This document shows, piece by piece, positions 43,716-53,021 of a stretch of DNA of 64,000 nucleotides. The stretch is from Cyclobacterium plantarum. Its GTDB lineage: Bacteria; Bacteroidota; Bacteroidia; Cytophagales; Cyclobacteriaceae. Made by a program: the position numbers and the translations under genes. A model generated the notes under the pieces. It was not told the DNA's origin. It searched no databases and saw only the letters and a list, made by a program, of their open reading frames with translations. Every line of letters begins with the position of its first letter. Position 1 is the stretch's first letter. The stretch lies in NCBI RefSeq assembly GCF_011290685.1, contig NZ_JAANYN010000013.1, positions 41,545-105,544 on the forward strand, read 5' to 3'.

Positions 43716-44378
43716 TCAATTTAGCGTCATGGTGCTCACCTGAATTCTTGCAATGGACCAGCTCTCATCGCAAACCGGATCGGCCGCATTTTCCTGTTTC
43801 AATTCATCTCCGCAGACGATTTCCAGATTACTTGCCGAGTGGCTGATGATTTTGGTGATTTGGTAGCGGCTGGTCCAGCCCAGGCTGTTTTGATATTGGC
43901 AACGACCCGGAAGATCGCTGCTCTCAGCTGCTGTTTTGGGTTCATAAAACCGGGGATAATTATCCGGGTAAGATTGGTATAGGCAATAGGTGGATTCACA
44001 GGGGCTGTTGGAGAAGGTGGTCCGCAGCACTTCCTGTCCGTTCAATTGCATGTACCAGAAGTCAGGACCACCAATATTGTCCGGATTTCCGTCCCAGCTA
44101 TCATGAAGTAAAAGGTCAATTGTCACTTTGATGGCGTTGTGGGCAGGGAGATCCGGTAGGTTCAGTAGAATCTCTTCATTGTGGAAATAGCCCAAAACCG
44201 TATCCCCGTTAAAATCAAATAATCTCCCACTTTCAAAATTCGACAAGTCGGATTGAGAAAAGTCATTATCATATATTTTCACCTCTTCCTGTAGCCTGGT
44301 CTCGCAAGAGAACCAACAGCCAACAAAAATAATTTGAAGTAGGGAAACGAGCTTGTTTTTTATCGAAAAGGACAACAT
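43716..44378 (-). CDS. Putative lipoprotein of unknown function upstream of the Wzi-like gene
   Basis: Not recognised as a named family. Seen: a hydrophobic leader with a possible lipobox (LQIIFVGCWFSCETR, Cys 21 or 25) and a beta-rich body. The pattern HDSWDGNPDN..GPDFWYMQLNGQEVLRTTF suggests a jelly-roll-like carbohydrate- or ligand-binding sandwich. Four to six cysteines in the mature part (CESTYC, GRCQYQ, IVCGDE, PVCDES) could form disulfides. It is co-oriented and nearly contiguous with the Wzi-like gene, so a joint surface role is inferred. Confidence 0.68.
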   Translation of the reverse strand: MLSFSIKNKLVSLLQIIFVGCWFSCETRLQEEVKIYDNDFSQSDLSNFESGRLFDFNGDTVLGYFHNEEILLNLPDLPAHNAIKVTIDLLLHDSWDGNPDNIGGPDFWYMQLNGQEVLRTTFSNSPCESTYCLYQSYPDNYPRFYEPKTAAESSDLPGRCQYQNSLGWTSRYQITKIISHSASNLEIVCGDELKQENAADPVCDESWSIARIQVSTMTLN

Positions 44379-44766
44379 CAGGGATGTTTTTTTTAAATAA
44401 CAGAATGTAAAACGTTTTGTGCATTAGGATTTTTTTCCACTTATCCCAAAACTCCGGGAACGGATCTGATCCTTTTGCATTACCACCTGGGTTTACAAGA
44501 AATCAATAGCATGAAATCGAGCATGACGAATACGTCACACAGTGGTATGATTTTAAAGCATGCGAGATTCCCCGTCCGACTGGCATCATCCGGGCGGTTA
44601 TCTGACCACTTAAAGACGACTTACAAACAAATGAAATCAGACACTAGATTGACTCAATTTTATTTCAAGTTTACGGATTAAAACCTAATTCAACCTCAGA
44701 ATTAAATCACAAATAAACGAAAATATATCCAATACAGCAGCTGTTTTGGACGAAATACACTTAGAT
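44379..44766. other. Intergenic region between the lipoprotein and murF-alr genes
   Basis: 388 bases. An open frame at 44475-44681 (68 residues) has no family resemblance, no signal and no clear start signal, and is treated as chance. No RNA gene, terminator or repeat was recognised. Confidence 0.4.
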
Positions 44767-47238
44767 TCAATCCAGGATATATTGTCTTTTGACGCGCATG
44801 CCTATTCCCGTGAGTAATTCGTAGGGAATGGTGCCTATTTGAGCGGCTAAATATTGTAGTGAGGGTTCTTTGCCAAACAGGATTACCTCATCCCCTTCTC
44901 TCACCTGCAAACCTGAAACGTCTACCATGCACATATCCATACATATATTGCCAATAGTATTAGCCCTTTTTCCCTGTATCATTACAAATGCTTTCCCGTT
45001 GCCAAAACGCCTGTCATATCCATCTGCATAGCCAATTGCCAGAGTTGCGATTTTCCCGTCTTGTATCAATTTCCCTTGCCTCCCATATCCTATGGTTTCT
45101 GCTTTGGTCAATTTTTTTATTTGAGAAACTACTGTTTTTAAGGTGGCAACAGGCAGCAGTTTCTCCTGCTCAAGTTGGTTGATCTCTACTCCATGTAATC
45201 CTATTCCCAGCCGAACCATGTCAAAGGCCTGATCCGGAAAACGGATGATGCCCGCAGAATTCAGGGCATGTCTTATTGGACTACAGGCAAGGGTACTCAT
45301 GATGACTTTACTGATCCGGTCAAAGGTCCTGAGCTGTTTCCTGCTGAAATCTTCATGTATGGCCTCATCTGCACCAGCCAAATGGGTAAATAGTCCCGCT
45401 AATTTGATTTCCTTGTGCTTTCCGAGTAGGGTCAGGATATCTTCCAGATCGGCTTCAGTAAATCCCAATCGGCTCATGCCCGTGTCCAATTCCAGATGAA
45501 TGGAAATACCATTCGGCTGGCCAAAGGGTGAAGAAGTCAAATCCTGTAAAGTTCGCCTATTGTAAACAACAGGTTCCAAATCATAATCCTGAATCAAATT
45601 TAAATGTTGCATGTCGGGATTCATGACCATTATGGGAAGGGTGACACCCTTTTGTCTGAGGTATACCCCCTCATCAATATAAGCAACTGAGAGATAATCG
45701 GCGCCGATTTTTTGCAGGTGGTTCGCAATTTCTGCAGATCCTCCACCATACGCAAAAGCTTTAACCATCACCATTATTTTGGTTTCCGGGCGAAGAATGC
45801 GCTTATAAAAATTGAAATTATGACGCAAAGCATTTAGGTTAATTTCCAAAACAGTCTCATGTACCTGTGCTTCCAGCAATTGAATAATCTTTTCAAAATG
45901 AAAATCCCTGGCTCCTTTTACCAAAATCAAATCTTTATCCAAATTGAAACCCAGAATATTTTCCAATAAGCTAGCGGTATCTGGAAAAAAAACGCTTTGT
46001 TTTGGGAACAAATGCTTGTAATGGGAAAAGTGCTTTCCAACACCTGCAAATAAATCAATTTCGTAATGCTCCGATAAACCTGCAATTTTCTGAAAAACAG
46101 CAATCTCATCACCTTCCTGGAGCATTTCTGAAAGGATCAATATTTTTCTTCCTGTAGGTTTCCTTTGATGCGCCATAAATTCCAGGGCAATTTCCAGTCC
46201 GGCCACGTCATTGTTATAACTGTCATCAATTAAGAGACACCTGTTAATTCCGGACTTTAGGGTCAGTCTCATGTCTACTGCGTGCAGCAACTGCAAGCCC
46301 TTTTGTATATTTTCAGGCTTCATCCCCAAGGTCATGCAGGATACGATCACATGCCTGATATTTTCCAGCGACGCGGAATCTCTGAAAGTAGTAAAAAAGG
46401 TGTAGGTCTGTAAATCTCTGGCCACCATAAAGATTTTAGACCCGTTTTTTTCCGGTCGAACAGAAAGCGTATAATCCGCCCCGGTTTTATCCGACCAACT
46501 GATCAGCCTATCGGGATCAAAACCATTTTTGAGGAGGTGATTTATTCTTGAATGGTCTTTTCTGTAAATCAGGTATTTAACCTCAGTGAACAGTTTGCAT
46601 TTTTCTTTTATTTTTGTTTCCAAACTATCAAAGTTCTCATCATGAGCACTGCCGATATTGGTAAAAATACCAAGTTGTGGTTGAATGATTTGCTTTAGAC
46701 GGTCCATTTCTCCCGGTTGGGAGATTCCTGCCTCCAGCAAAGCTATCTGATGCCGGGATTGGATTTCCAACGCCGATAATGCAACTCCTATCTGACTGTT
46801 GTAGCTTTTTGGGCTTTTAAATACCTGGAAACCCTGAGATAATACTTGTGCCAACCATTCTTTTACGATGGTTTTACCATTGCTACCCGTAATGCCTACT
46901 ACCGGCCCCTTAAATGCTTCCCTGTTCATCACCGCTAATGCCTGTAAGGCATTGAGGGGTTTTTCCACCAATAAAATGTTGGAATCTTCAAGCTTGTCTG
47001 TATTTTTTTCCCCAGCTAAGGGAAGAATAAAATTTCTAACATTTCGCCCGTGTGCATCCTCAGCAAAATCCGAACCTTTCTGCCTCGATCCATCCAGGGC
47101 AACAAAAAGGGTTTCCTCTCCCGATTGGATTTTCCTGGAGTCAATGGTAACCTGGCGAATTTGGTCGCTGCCTGATAAACCAAGGAACTTTCCTCCATAA
47201 TTGCCGGCAAATTTTTTTATATTGATAGGTTGAATCAT
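44767..47238 (-). CDS. murF-alr: Bifunctional MurF ligase / alanine racemase
   Basis: Fusion that makes D-alanine and, as MurF, adds D-Ala-D-Ala to the UDP-MurNAc tripeptide in peptidoglycan synthesis. Seen: MurF at about 1-445 with ATP loop GITGSNGKTIVKEW (Lys 122), LLEAGISQPGEMDRL and DDSYNNDVAGLEIAL. Alanine racemase follows at about 455-823 with the PLP Lys 493 in VKAFAYGGG, LDTGMSRLGF, and the catalytic-Tyr region GYADGYDRRFGNG. The frame is open to 47292, but the ATG at 47238 (MIQPINIKKFAG) gives the usual 823 residues. The fusion is common in Bacteroidota. It is monocistronic. Confidence 0.95.
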   Translation of the reverse strand: MIQPINIKKFAGNYGGKFLGLSGSDQIRQVTIDSRKIQSGEETLFVALDGSRQKGSDFAEDAHGRNVRNFILPLAGEKNTDKLEDSNILLVEKPLNALQALAVMNREAFKGPVVGITGSNGKTIVKEWLAQVLSQGFQVFKSPKSYNSQIGVALSALEIQSRHQIALLEAGISQPGEMDRLKQIIQPQLGIFTNIGSAHDENFDSLETKIKEKCKLFTEVKYLIYRKDHSRINHLLKNGFDPDRLISWSDKTGADYTLSVRPEKNGSKIFMVARDLQTYTFFTTFRDSASLENIRHVIVSCMTLGMKPENIQKGLQLLHAVDMRLTLKSGINRCLLIDDSYNNDVAGLEIALEFMAHQRKPTGRKILILSEMLQEGDEIAVFQKIAGLSEHYEIDLFAGVGKHFSHYKHLFPKQSVFFPDTASLLENILGFNLDKDLILVKGARDFHFEKIIQLLEAQVHETVLEINLNALRHNFNFYKRILRPETKIMVMVKAFAYGGGSAEIANHLQKIGADYLSVAYIDEGVYLRQKGVTLPIMVMNPDMQHLNLIQDYDLEPVVYNRRTLQDLTSSPFGQPNGISIHLELDTGMSRLGFTEADLEDILTLLGKHKEIKLAGLFTHLAGADEAIHEDFSRKQLRTFDRISKVIMSTLACSPIRHALNSAGIIRFPDQAFDMVRLGIGLHGVEINQLEQEKLLPVATLKTVVSQIKKLTKAETIGYGRQGKLIQDGKIATLAIGYADGYDRRFGNGKAFVMIQGKRANTIGNICMDMCMVDVSGLQVREGDEVILFGKEPSLQYLAAQIGTIPYELLTGIGMRVKRQYILD

Positions 47239-47449
47239 CTTTACCCTGATTATTTTGGTTGCCCTGGTAAATTTATCACAATAATTACTCATTTATGTAA
47301 GTTTTACCAGCTTTGTCTATTGCAACATGTTAAGCAGGAAATTGAGTGGAACGGGGGGGCTCAGGTTTGGTCCACGATAAAAATTTTTGTATTTTTATAA
47401 CATTATTACAAAAATAAAGGTTGATAAGGCATATGAACAGCAAAACATC

Positions 47450-47809
47450 ATGAGTTCACAAAATTTAATATTGAAAACAGCTTTTAAAGCTGTAATATTC
47501 GGCTGTTTGTTTTGTGTGTTTTTTACCGTCAACTTATTTGGGCAATCGGAGAAGGATGTAGTAATCGCTGATCCAACCAAGAAGGAAAAAGCTTATCACC
47601 CCTCGACCTCAGAAAATGAAAAAAGAACAAATCAAGAGACTTTTTCAGGATATTCAGCGAAAAAAGACCAGGATTTGTTGAGGGAAAGTAATAAGTATAA
47701 GGATCATTCAGAAAAAAGTGATTGGAAAAAGGAGGAAGTAAGCGAAGAAGTATCAACATTATCCTTTAACATTTTTCTTTACGTTTTGGACAGGTTCAAG
47801 GAGGATTAA
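47450..47809 (+). CDS. Small exported protein of unknown function
   Basis: Not recognised. Seen: an N-terminal signal or membrane segment (AFKAVIFGCLFCVFFTVNLFGQ), then about 85 very polar residues rich in Lys, Glu and Ser (KKEKAYHPSTSENEKR; KKDQDLLRESNKYKDHS), and a hydrophobic end (LSFNIFLYVLDRFKED). The polar middle is probably disordered. The frame is open from 47387, but the ATG at 47450 gives the leader a normal N-terminus. A strong terminator follows, which supports its being expressed. Confidence 0.55.
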   Translation: MSSQNLILKTAFKAVIFGCLFCVFFTVNLFGQSEKDVVIADPTKKEKAYHPSTSENEKRTNQETFSGYSAKKDQDLLRESNKYKDHSEKSDWKKEEVSEEVSTLSFNIFLYVLDRFKED

Positions 47810-47840
47810 TTGGTTTACACATCGTTTCTTTGAACAAATA

Positions 47841-47876
47841 AAAAAAGCCCCAGATGATAAATCTGAGGCTTTTTTT
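47841..47876. terminator. Bidirectional terminator between two small exported-protein genes
   Basis: The arms AAAAAGCCCCAGA and TCTGAGGCTTTTT pair with one mismatch around TGATAAA. A and T runs lie on both sides, in a convergent gap. Confidence 0.88.
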
Positions 47877-47889
47877 GCAGTGCTTTTTT

Positions 47890-48456
47890 TCAATCGAAAT
47901 ACAAGTATTTGATTTTTCCATCTGCACTCAAAACCCTTATGTAAACCTCTTCCAGCTTCAGGAATTTTAGGTGGTACTTTTTAGAAAAGCCACCTGTTTC
48001 CTGGATGTTATCCCTGCCAATTATTTTACCACTATGGTCGAAAATGGTTACTTCCGTTCCTGCCTGTTCTACTCCCAGAACTTTCAGGGAGAAGGTCTTT
48101 GCATCAATGGGTTTAACATAGGCCAAAAGCTTTTTCTCTACCTTCTTTTTATTTTCTAATTCAAAATCTATGGTTTCTTCTTTTGTATTAAGCTTTATTT
48201 TATAATTCCCCTCAGGCACCTTAGACATGTTAAAAGGGATGTTGGTTGGTCCTTTTACTATAAATAAATTTCGTTCTATCACCTTTCCATTGGAATTAAT
48301 GATAGATACATGTATTCTGCCTACCGCTTCAGCCAGACTAAGCGTAAATCGTTGTTCGCCTACTTCTATGGAGGAAATTTCCATTAGGCTTTTTTCTGAT
48401 GCCAGGCTTCCGAATGCCAGGCTCATGGTCATCAATAATGTTACTAGAGTTTTCAT
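47890..48456 (-). CDS. Exported protein with sorting-domain-like beta repeats
   Basis: Secreted or surface protein of unknown role. Seen: a signal peptide (MKTLVTLLMTMSLAFGSLA) and two related beta-sandwich modules. In the first, RIHVSIINSNGKVIERNLFI leads to MSKVPEGNYKIKL; in the second, GTEVTIFDHSGKIIGRDNI leads to EVYIRVLSADGKIKYLYF. The pattern (xVxIxDxxGKxIxxxxI..GxYxIxV) is like type IX secretion C-terminal sorting domains, but here it makes up the whole protein. The ATG at 48456 starts the signal; the upstream extension is ignored. It is convergent with the small exported gene. Confidence 0.65.
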   Translation of the reverse strand: MKTLVTLLMTMSLAFGSLASEKSLMEISSIEVGEQRFTLSLAEAVGRIHVSIINSNGKVIERNLFIVKGPTNIPFNMSKVPEGNYKIKLNTKEETIDFELENKKKVEKKLLAYVKPIDAKTFSLKVLGVEQAGTEVTIFDHSGKIIGRDNIQETGGFSKKYHLKFLKLEEVYIRVLSADGKIKYLYFD

Positions 48457-48762
48457 GGTATGTGCGTTTTGTTTTGGTTGCTTTTGCATGAGATCATACC
48501 AAACCTGTACCATGAAAATTTCTATTTATCCAAAAAATATTTTCCAAAAAGAATATTAATAAACTAAAACCCTGAATACACCATTAGTTTAGGCGCTACT
48601 TGTACGATAAGCGTACAGTTTTGGTAAAAAACGTCTGGTTTCAATACACTTTTCACCTCATTTCATGGAGGAAGTGACTTGAAAAAATAAAAAAATAAAA
48701 TCAAGTATTTTTTTAAAACAAAAATACCTGGATCAGGAAGTTTTAAATTTAGAGGAATTAGT

Positions 48763-48798
48763 GTTCGATAACGTACGTACTCTTGTAGTTATCCGAAC
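48763..48798. repeat. Inverted repeat in the 48457-48850 gap
   Basis: GTTCGATAAC and GTTATCCGAAC pair over ten bases with one bulge, around a 15-base spacer that includes CGTACGTAC. The rest of the 394-base gap shows only A-rich sequence and no gene. Confidence 0.4.
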
Positions 48799-48850
48799 AA
48801 TTGAAGGAATTTTATTGGTAGGTAAACCCTTGTGGGGGAAACATTGAAAA

Positions 48851-49243
48851 TCAGTATCTTAATGGTTTCTTTCTCCTTTTAAACCCACCTTTTTTTCTTT
48901 TATTGGTGGTGTAAAAATTATATAGAAAATTGACGGCAATAAGGGTGACCGTTAGGGGTACGAAAAAAGAAGGCAACATACCTTTGATGCCCAGGAGAAT
49001 AAAAAGTGTAGCAATGATTCCTATTTTGAATGAAGTATGGCTTTCTGGATAAATACCGCTGACCAGGGCAAGACTACTTATTTCGATTATTATGAGGATG
49101 ACGATCATCCAGGTAAATATTGTAGAAGCAGTGTTTCCGGAACCAATGTAGTACCAGGCAAGCAGTCCAATTACTGCTACCAGGCTCAGACTATGAAGAG
49201 TGGTATTTACGTTTTCTTTCATGATTTTGGGGTTTATTGCCAT
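48851..49243 (-). CDS. Small inner-membrane protein of unknown function
   Basis: Not recognised as a named family. Seen: four predicted transmembrane helices in 130 residues (about 18-33, 40-62, 70-88, 92-110; for example LSLVAVIGLLAWYYIGSG and WMIVILIIIEISSLALVSGI) and a strongly basic tail (TNKRKKGGFKRRKKPLRY) that should stay in the cytoplasm. The ATG at 49243 is used; a second one at 49222 (MKENVN) is also possible. There is no clear operon partner. Confidence 0.65.
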   Translation of the reverse strand: MAINPKIMKENVNTTLHSLSLVAVIGLLAWYYIGSGNTASTIFTWMIVILIIIEISSLALVSGIYPESHTSFKIGIIATLFILLGIKGMLPSFFVPLTVTLIAVNFLYNFYTTNKRKKGGFKRRKKPLRY

Positions 49244-49322
49244 CCTGAATATAGAATAATTTCCCCAGAAGCCAAAAGAGGGACCGAAAATTACTTTGCG
49301 TTTCCATTCAAGTTATCTTGTA

Positions 49323-51506
49323 TTACAAATTTTCCTTTATGAACGCTGTCATCATTTGATACAGGTGCCAGCTTGTATTTCCCCCACTAATACCATGGCT
49401 GCGGTTAGGGTAATAAAAAGTGTCAAATTGTTTATTCGCAGCAACCAATGCGTCTACCAAGTCTACCGAATTCTGAAAATGGACATTATCATCTCCGGTA
49501 CCGTGGATGAGTAGAAAATTCCCATTCAATTTGTTCACATGATTGATCGGACTGAAATTGTCATAACCCGCAGGATTTAACTGAGGGGTTTGCAGGTATC
49601 TTTCGGTGTATATGGTGTCATAATAACGCCATGTGGTAACAGGCGCCACAGCTATTGCCATTTTAAAAGTTTCATTTCCTACCATCAAGGCCAATGAAGA
49701 CATATATCCACCATAAGACCAACCCCAGATGCCAATCCTTTCTTTGTCGACAAAAGGCATGGTGGCCAGGTGTTGGGCGGCAGCGATTTGATCCTGCGTT
49801 TCCAGATTTCCCAATTGACCATAGGTACTGTGCTTAAATGCTTTTCCCCTTCCACCTGTGCCCCTGTTGTCCACACAAGCGACGACATAACCTTCAGCGG
49901 CCAGGTGTTGGTGCCACCAGTCCCGGGTACTGCCCCATGCGTTCATTACATTCTGAGAACCCGGTCCCCCGTAGACATAAAGCAATAAGGGATAGGTTTT
50001 GGAGGGGTCGAATGCCGGAGGCTTTATCATATAACCATTCAGGGAAATACCATCCGGAACCTGAAAGGAAAAAAAAGTTTTTGGGTTAAAGTGATAAGAA
50101 AGCATTTTTTCCTGAAGATCCTGGTTGTCTTCCAATAGTTTTATCTGTTTTCCTTTATTGTCATATAGGCCTATTTGAAGGGGCTTGTTTGCATTGCTGT
50201 AGGCATCAATGAAAAACCGGTGGTCCGGACTCATATTAATGTTGTGGGTACCATTCTCAGGACGGAGCAAATTTTTTCTTTTTCCGTTCAGGGTAACGGA
50301 ATAAAAATGGCGTTCCATAGGAGATTGTTCGGTCGAAACAAAGTATACTACTTCCTCTGATGCATCTACCCCTATCATTGAAGTTACTTCCCAATTCCCT
50401 TTGGTTATTTGCCTGATCTGCTCGCCTGCCAGGTCGTGATGGTAAATGTGTTTGTAACCGTCCTTTTCTGAAGTGGTAATGAATCCCCTTTCTTTTGGCA
50501 GAAAAATAAAGTTGTCATTGTAATTCAAGTCTACATAGGTGGCGGATTTTTCTGATAAGATCAATTTGGAGTTGCCGGTATCCACCTCGGAAAATAAAAT
50601 GTCCTTTTGGTTTTGAAGCCGATTTAATCGGATGATAGCCAAAATTTCACTGTCATCTTTCCAATACATTCTGGGAAGGTAAATGTCCGTTTCTTTGCCC
50701 GTATCCATGGTTTTGGTTTGAGTCGTTTTAAGATCATATACCTTTATGTTTACCTCCGCATTTTTTTCTCCTGCCTTGGGATATTTATAATGATAATCTT
50801 CGGGATACAATTTCCCCCATTTTTGCATGTTGAACTCAGGAACCTGCCTTTCATCAAATCGGATGTAGGCAAGCTTTTCCCCGTCAGGAGACCATTCAAA
50901 AGCTTTTGCCATCGAAAATTCCTCCTCATAAACCCAATCGGCGGCTCCATTGATAATGGCATTTTTTTGACCGTCCATTGTGACCTGCACTTTCTCCCCA
51001 GATTGCAGGTCCTCATAGAATAAATTATTCCCTTTGACAAAGGCTACTTTTTTATTATCAGGAGAAAGGCTGGCATAGGAAATTTTTTCTCCATTTTCCA
51101 ATTGTCGAAGCTTACCTGTTTTCAGATCCAACAGGTGATAGGTGGCCTTGCTTGACCTGCGGTAAATGGAAATTACCTCTGATGCGAGAAGGGCCATGCT
51201 TTCTTCCGGATTAAAGGCGTACTCTGTAAAATTCAATCCAATTTCGCGGCCATCAATCAATACGGCTGTTTCTTCACCGGTAGCCAGCTTTATTTTTACC
51301 ACCTGGGAATGGCCGTCCACCAATCTGAGGGAGCTGTAATATTGACCGTCCCGCATCCAGTTGATGCCCTGAACCGTTTGTGGAAGGAAGGTTTGCTTTT
51401 TGATTACATCCTCCAGGCTTATTTTTTTACCCTCCTGTGCAAAAAGAAATTGTGGGATGAGAAAAGCCAGGAGGAAAAGGGCCCCAATTTTAGAATAATG
51501 ATGCAT
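49323..51506 (-). CDS. Exported dipeptidyl peptidase IV (S9B family)
   Basis: Serine exopeptidase that releases X-Pro or X-Ala dipeptides from peptide N-termini. Seen: a signal peptide (IGALFLLAFLIPQFLFAQEG), an eight-bladed beta-propeller (about 40-480) with the Glu pair DWVYEEEFSMAKAFEWSPDG that anchors the substrate N-terminus in DPP-IV, and an alpha/beta hydrolase domain. The nucleophile is in GWSYGGYMS (Ser 597), followed by HGTGDDNVHF (Asp) and NRSHGISG (His). The 727-residue length is normal. It stands alone, and other exported peptidases are encoded nearby. Confidence 0.95.
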   Translation of the reverse strand: MHHYSKIGALFLLAFLIPQFLFAQEGKKISLEDVIKKQTFLPQTVQGINWMRDGQYYSSLRLVDGHSQVVKIKLATGEETAVLIDGREIGLNFTEYAFNPEESMALLASEVISIYRRSSKATYHLLDLKTGKLRQLENGEKISYASLSPDNKKVAFVKGNNLFYEDLQSGEKVQVTMDGQKNAIINGAADWVYEEEFSMAKAFEWSPDGEKLAYIRFDERQVPEFNMQKWGKLYPEDYHYKYPKAGEKNAEVNIKVYDLKTTQTKTMDTGKETDIYLPRMYWKDDSEILAIIRLNRLQNQKDILFSEVDTGNSKLILSEKSATYVDLNYNDNFIFLPKERGFITTSEKDGYKHIYHHDLAGEQIRQITKGNWEVTSMIGVDASEEVVYFVSTEQSPMERHFYSVTLNGKRKNLLRPENGTHNINMSPDHRFFIDAYSNANKPLQIGLYDNKGKQIKLLEDNQDLQEKMLSYHFNPKTFFSFQVPDGISLNGYMIKPPAFDPSKTYPLLLYVYGGPGSQNVMNAWGSTRDWWHQHLAAEGYVVACVDNRGTGGRGKAFKHSTYGQLGNLETQDQIAAAQHLATMPFVDKERIGIWGWSYGGYMSSLALMVGNETFKMAIAVAPVTTWRYYDTIYTERYLQTPQLNPAGYDNFSPINHVNKLNGNFLLIHGTGDDNVHFQNSVDLVDALVAANKQFDTFYYPNRSHGISGGNTSWHLYQMMTAFIKENL

Positions 51507-51650
51507 GTATCGTTTTATTTGTGGGTATTAATGCCAAAATTCCAGGATTAAATGAAAGGATCAATTGATTGTCGTTAATTGTCCGGATTTGGCATTCATT
51601 ATATTTTTAAACAGCCTGCCCATTGAATTTTGGACTGTAAGACGAAACTT

Positions 51651-52880
51651 TTATTCCGGTTGCACAGGTTGCGTCCAGGCAAGCTGGTTGGTCATGTTTT
51701 CTACAGGATTGGGCTGGGGTTCGGAAGAGGTGATTTTGCAGCGGACAAAAAGCATGTCCTGGCCTACCTCAAATTCAGCTGAATTACCTTGAACAGTTTT
51801 TAAAACCCTGGTTTCTTTTTCTCCTTTTTCACAACCTATAAATTCCAGGGTATAGTTTACGCCTTCTTTGGCCTGGGCCACCACCTGTAAGGTATTGTTG
51901 GTGTAGTTAAGCGTTTCCAGGGCTACTCCCGTTGATGCATAAAAATCTCCCTGCTCAAGGGCATGGATCAGGGAAGCCGGGGAAAGGGTATCCGTTTGGA
52001 CCATCACCCAGCCTCTGCCAGCATTGGCCAGTTTGCTGGATTGTTCATGATAGCTATGGCTATCGTCAGTAGCCAGTCCAAAAAGAAGGGGTTGTTTCTT
52101 TTCCAGGTAGGCGATGTTTATGAAATCCCACATTTCCTCATATCCAATCCGGGTCGAATCCCCCAGGTTATTGACGGAAGGATGTCCGTTGTACACTTCA
52201 AAAAACCTTTCTCCCTTCAGCCGTATCATGTCCTCAAGGGTAATGGCCCATCTGAAATTGGGGTGATTGATATGAACCATCATGGGCTTTCCTGAAACTT
52301 TCCGCTGCTCCAGGACAGCATTGATATTATTTTGTAATACTTCTACCACACTTCCACCCTCTCTGGGTTGAATCAATTTATCCAGGTTGGTGGCATTTAG
52401 GTGCAGGGGTTTGCCCTCATAGCCGGCTGAAATCTCCTCTGCCGGCAACATGATAAATCGTTCTGCTTCGTGGTACAGCGGTGCGTATTCATCAAACGTC
52501 TTCAATTTCACCTTAAGGTCTTCGCCTTCTTCTTCATAAACTACCCATTCCTCACCATAGGCTGCCAGGTAATCCTGAAAAGCCGTTCGATACAGGCTAT
52601 CCTTTCTGATGTTGACCCATTTTTCTCCCTCCTGAAAAATATTGTGGTCGGATAGAGCCACAAAATGGTAGCCTTTTTCTTTGTACCATTGCATGATCAC
52701 TTCCGGAAATTCATCCCCATCACTCCAATAAGAATGGGTATGCAGGTTACCTTTATACCAGTTTTGCTTTTCGGCCTCCTGCACATTACCGGATGAACAG
52801 CTAAATATAAATAAGACAATTAGTAAATTAGCACTTCGCCTGCCGATTTCGGCAACAATGGTTTTGAATAATGGAAGCAT
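51651..52880 (-). CDS. PHP-domain metallohydrolase lipoprotein (CehA/McbA-like)
   Basis: Exported protein with a polymerase-and-histidinol-phosphatase fold, which usually hydrolyses phosphoesters or other esters with two or three metal ions. Seen: a lipoprotein signal (LLIVLFIFSCSSGN); the first PHP motif NLHTHSYWSDGDEFPEVI; FVALSDHNIF; MLPAEEISAG; MVHINHPNFRW; and GLATDDSHSYHE, which together supply the metal-binding His, Asp and Glu residues. A C-terminal beta domain (about 320-405) follows. The 409-residue length is normal for CehA/McbA-type PHP proteins. The natural substrate is unknown. Confidence 0.85.
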   Translation of the reverse strand: MLPLFKTIVAEIGRRSANLLIVLFIFSCSSGNVQEAEKQNWYKGNLHTHSYWSDGDEFPEVIMQWYKEKGYHFVALSDHNIFQEGEKWVNIRKDSLYRTAFQDYLAAYGEEWVVYEEEGEDLKVKLKTFDEYAPLYHEAERFIMLPAEEISAGYEGKPLHLNATNLDKLIQPREGGSVVEVLQNNINAVLEQRKVSGKPMMVHINHPNFRWAITLEDMIRLKGERFFEVYNGHPSVNNLGDSTRIGYEEMWDFINIAYLEKKQPLLFGLATDDSHSYHEQSSKLANAGRGWVMVQTDTLSPASLIHALEQGDFYASTGVALETLNYTNNTLQVVAQAKEGVNYTLEFIGCEKGEKETRVLKTVQGNSAEFEVGQDMLFVRCKITSSEPQPNPVENMTNQLAWTQPVQPE

Positions 52881-53021
52881 TAGAAATCAGGTTGATTTAA
52901 GGGGTGAATATATCGAAACCCCGGGTAATATCAAATCTGAAAGAAAGCTATTGCCTGTGCGGATAGGTAGGATGAAAGCATTTTGGTATATTTAACCCTT
53001 CAAGCATACTTAAATTTATCT

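Noticed and set aside
44475..44681. 68-residue plus-strand open frame in an otherwise empty gap
   Set aside because: It has no signal, family resemblance or translation signal; chance is more likely, although a real small protein cannot be excluded.
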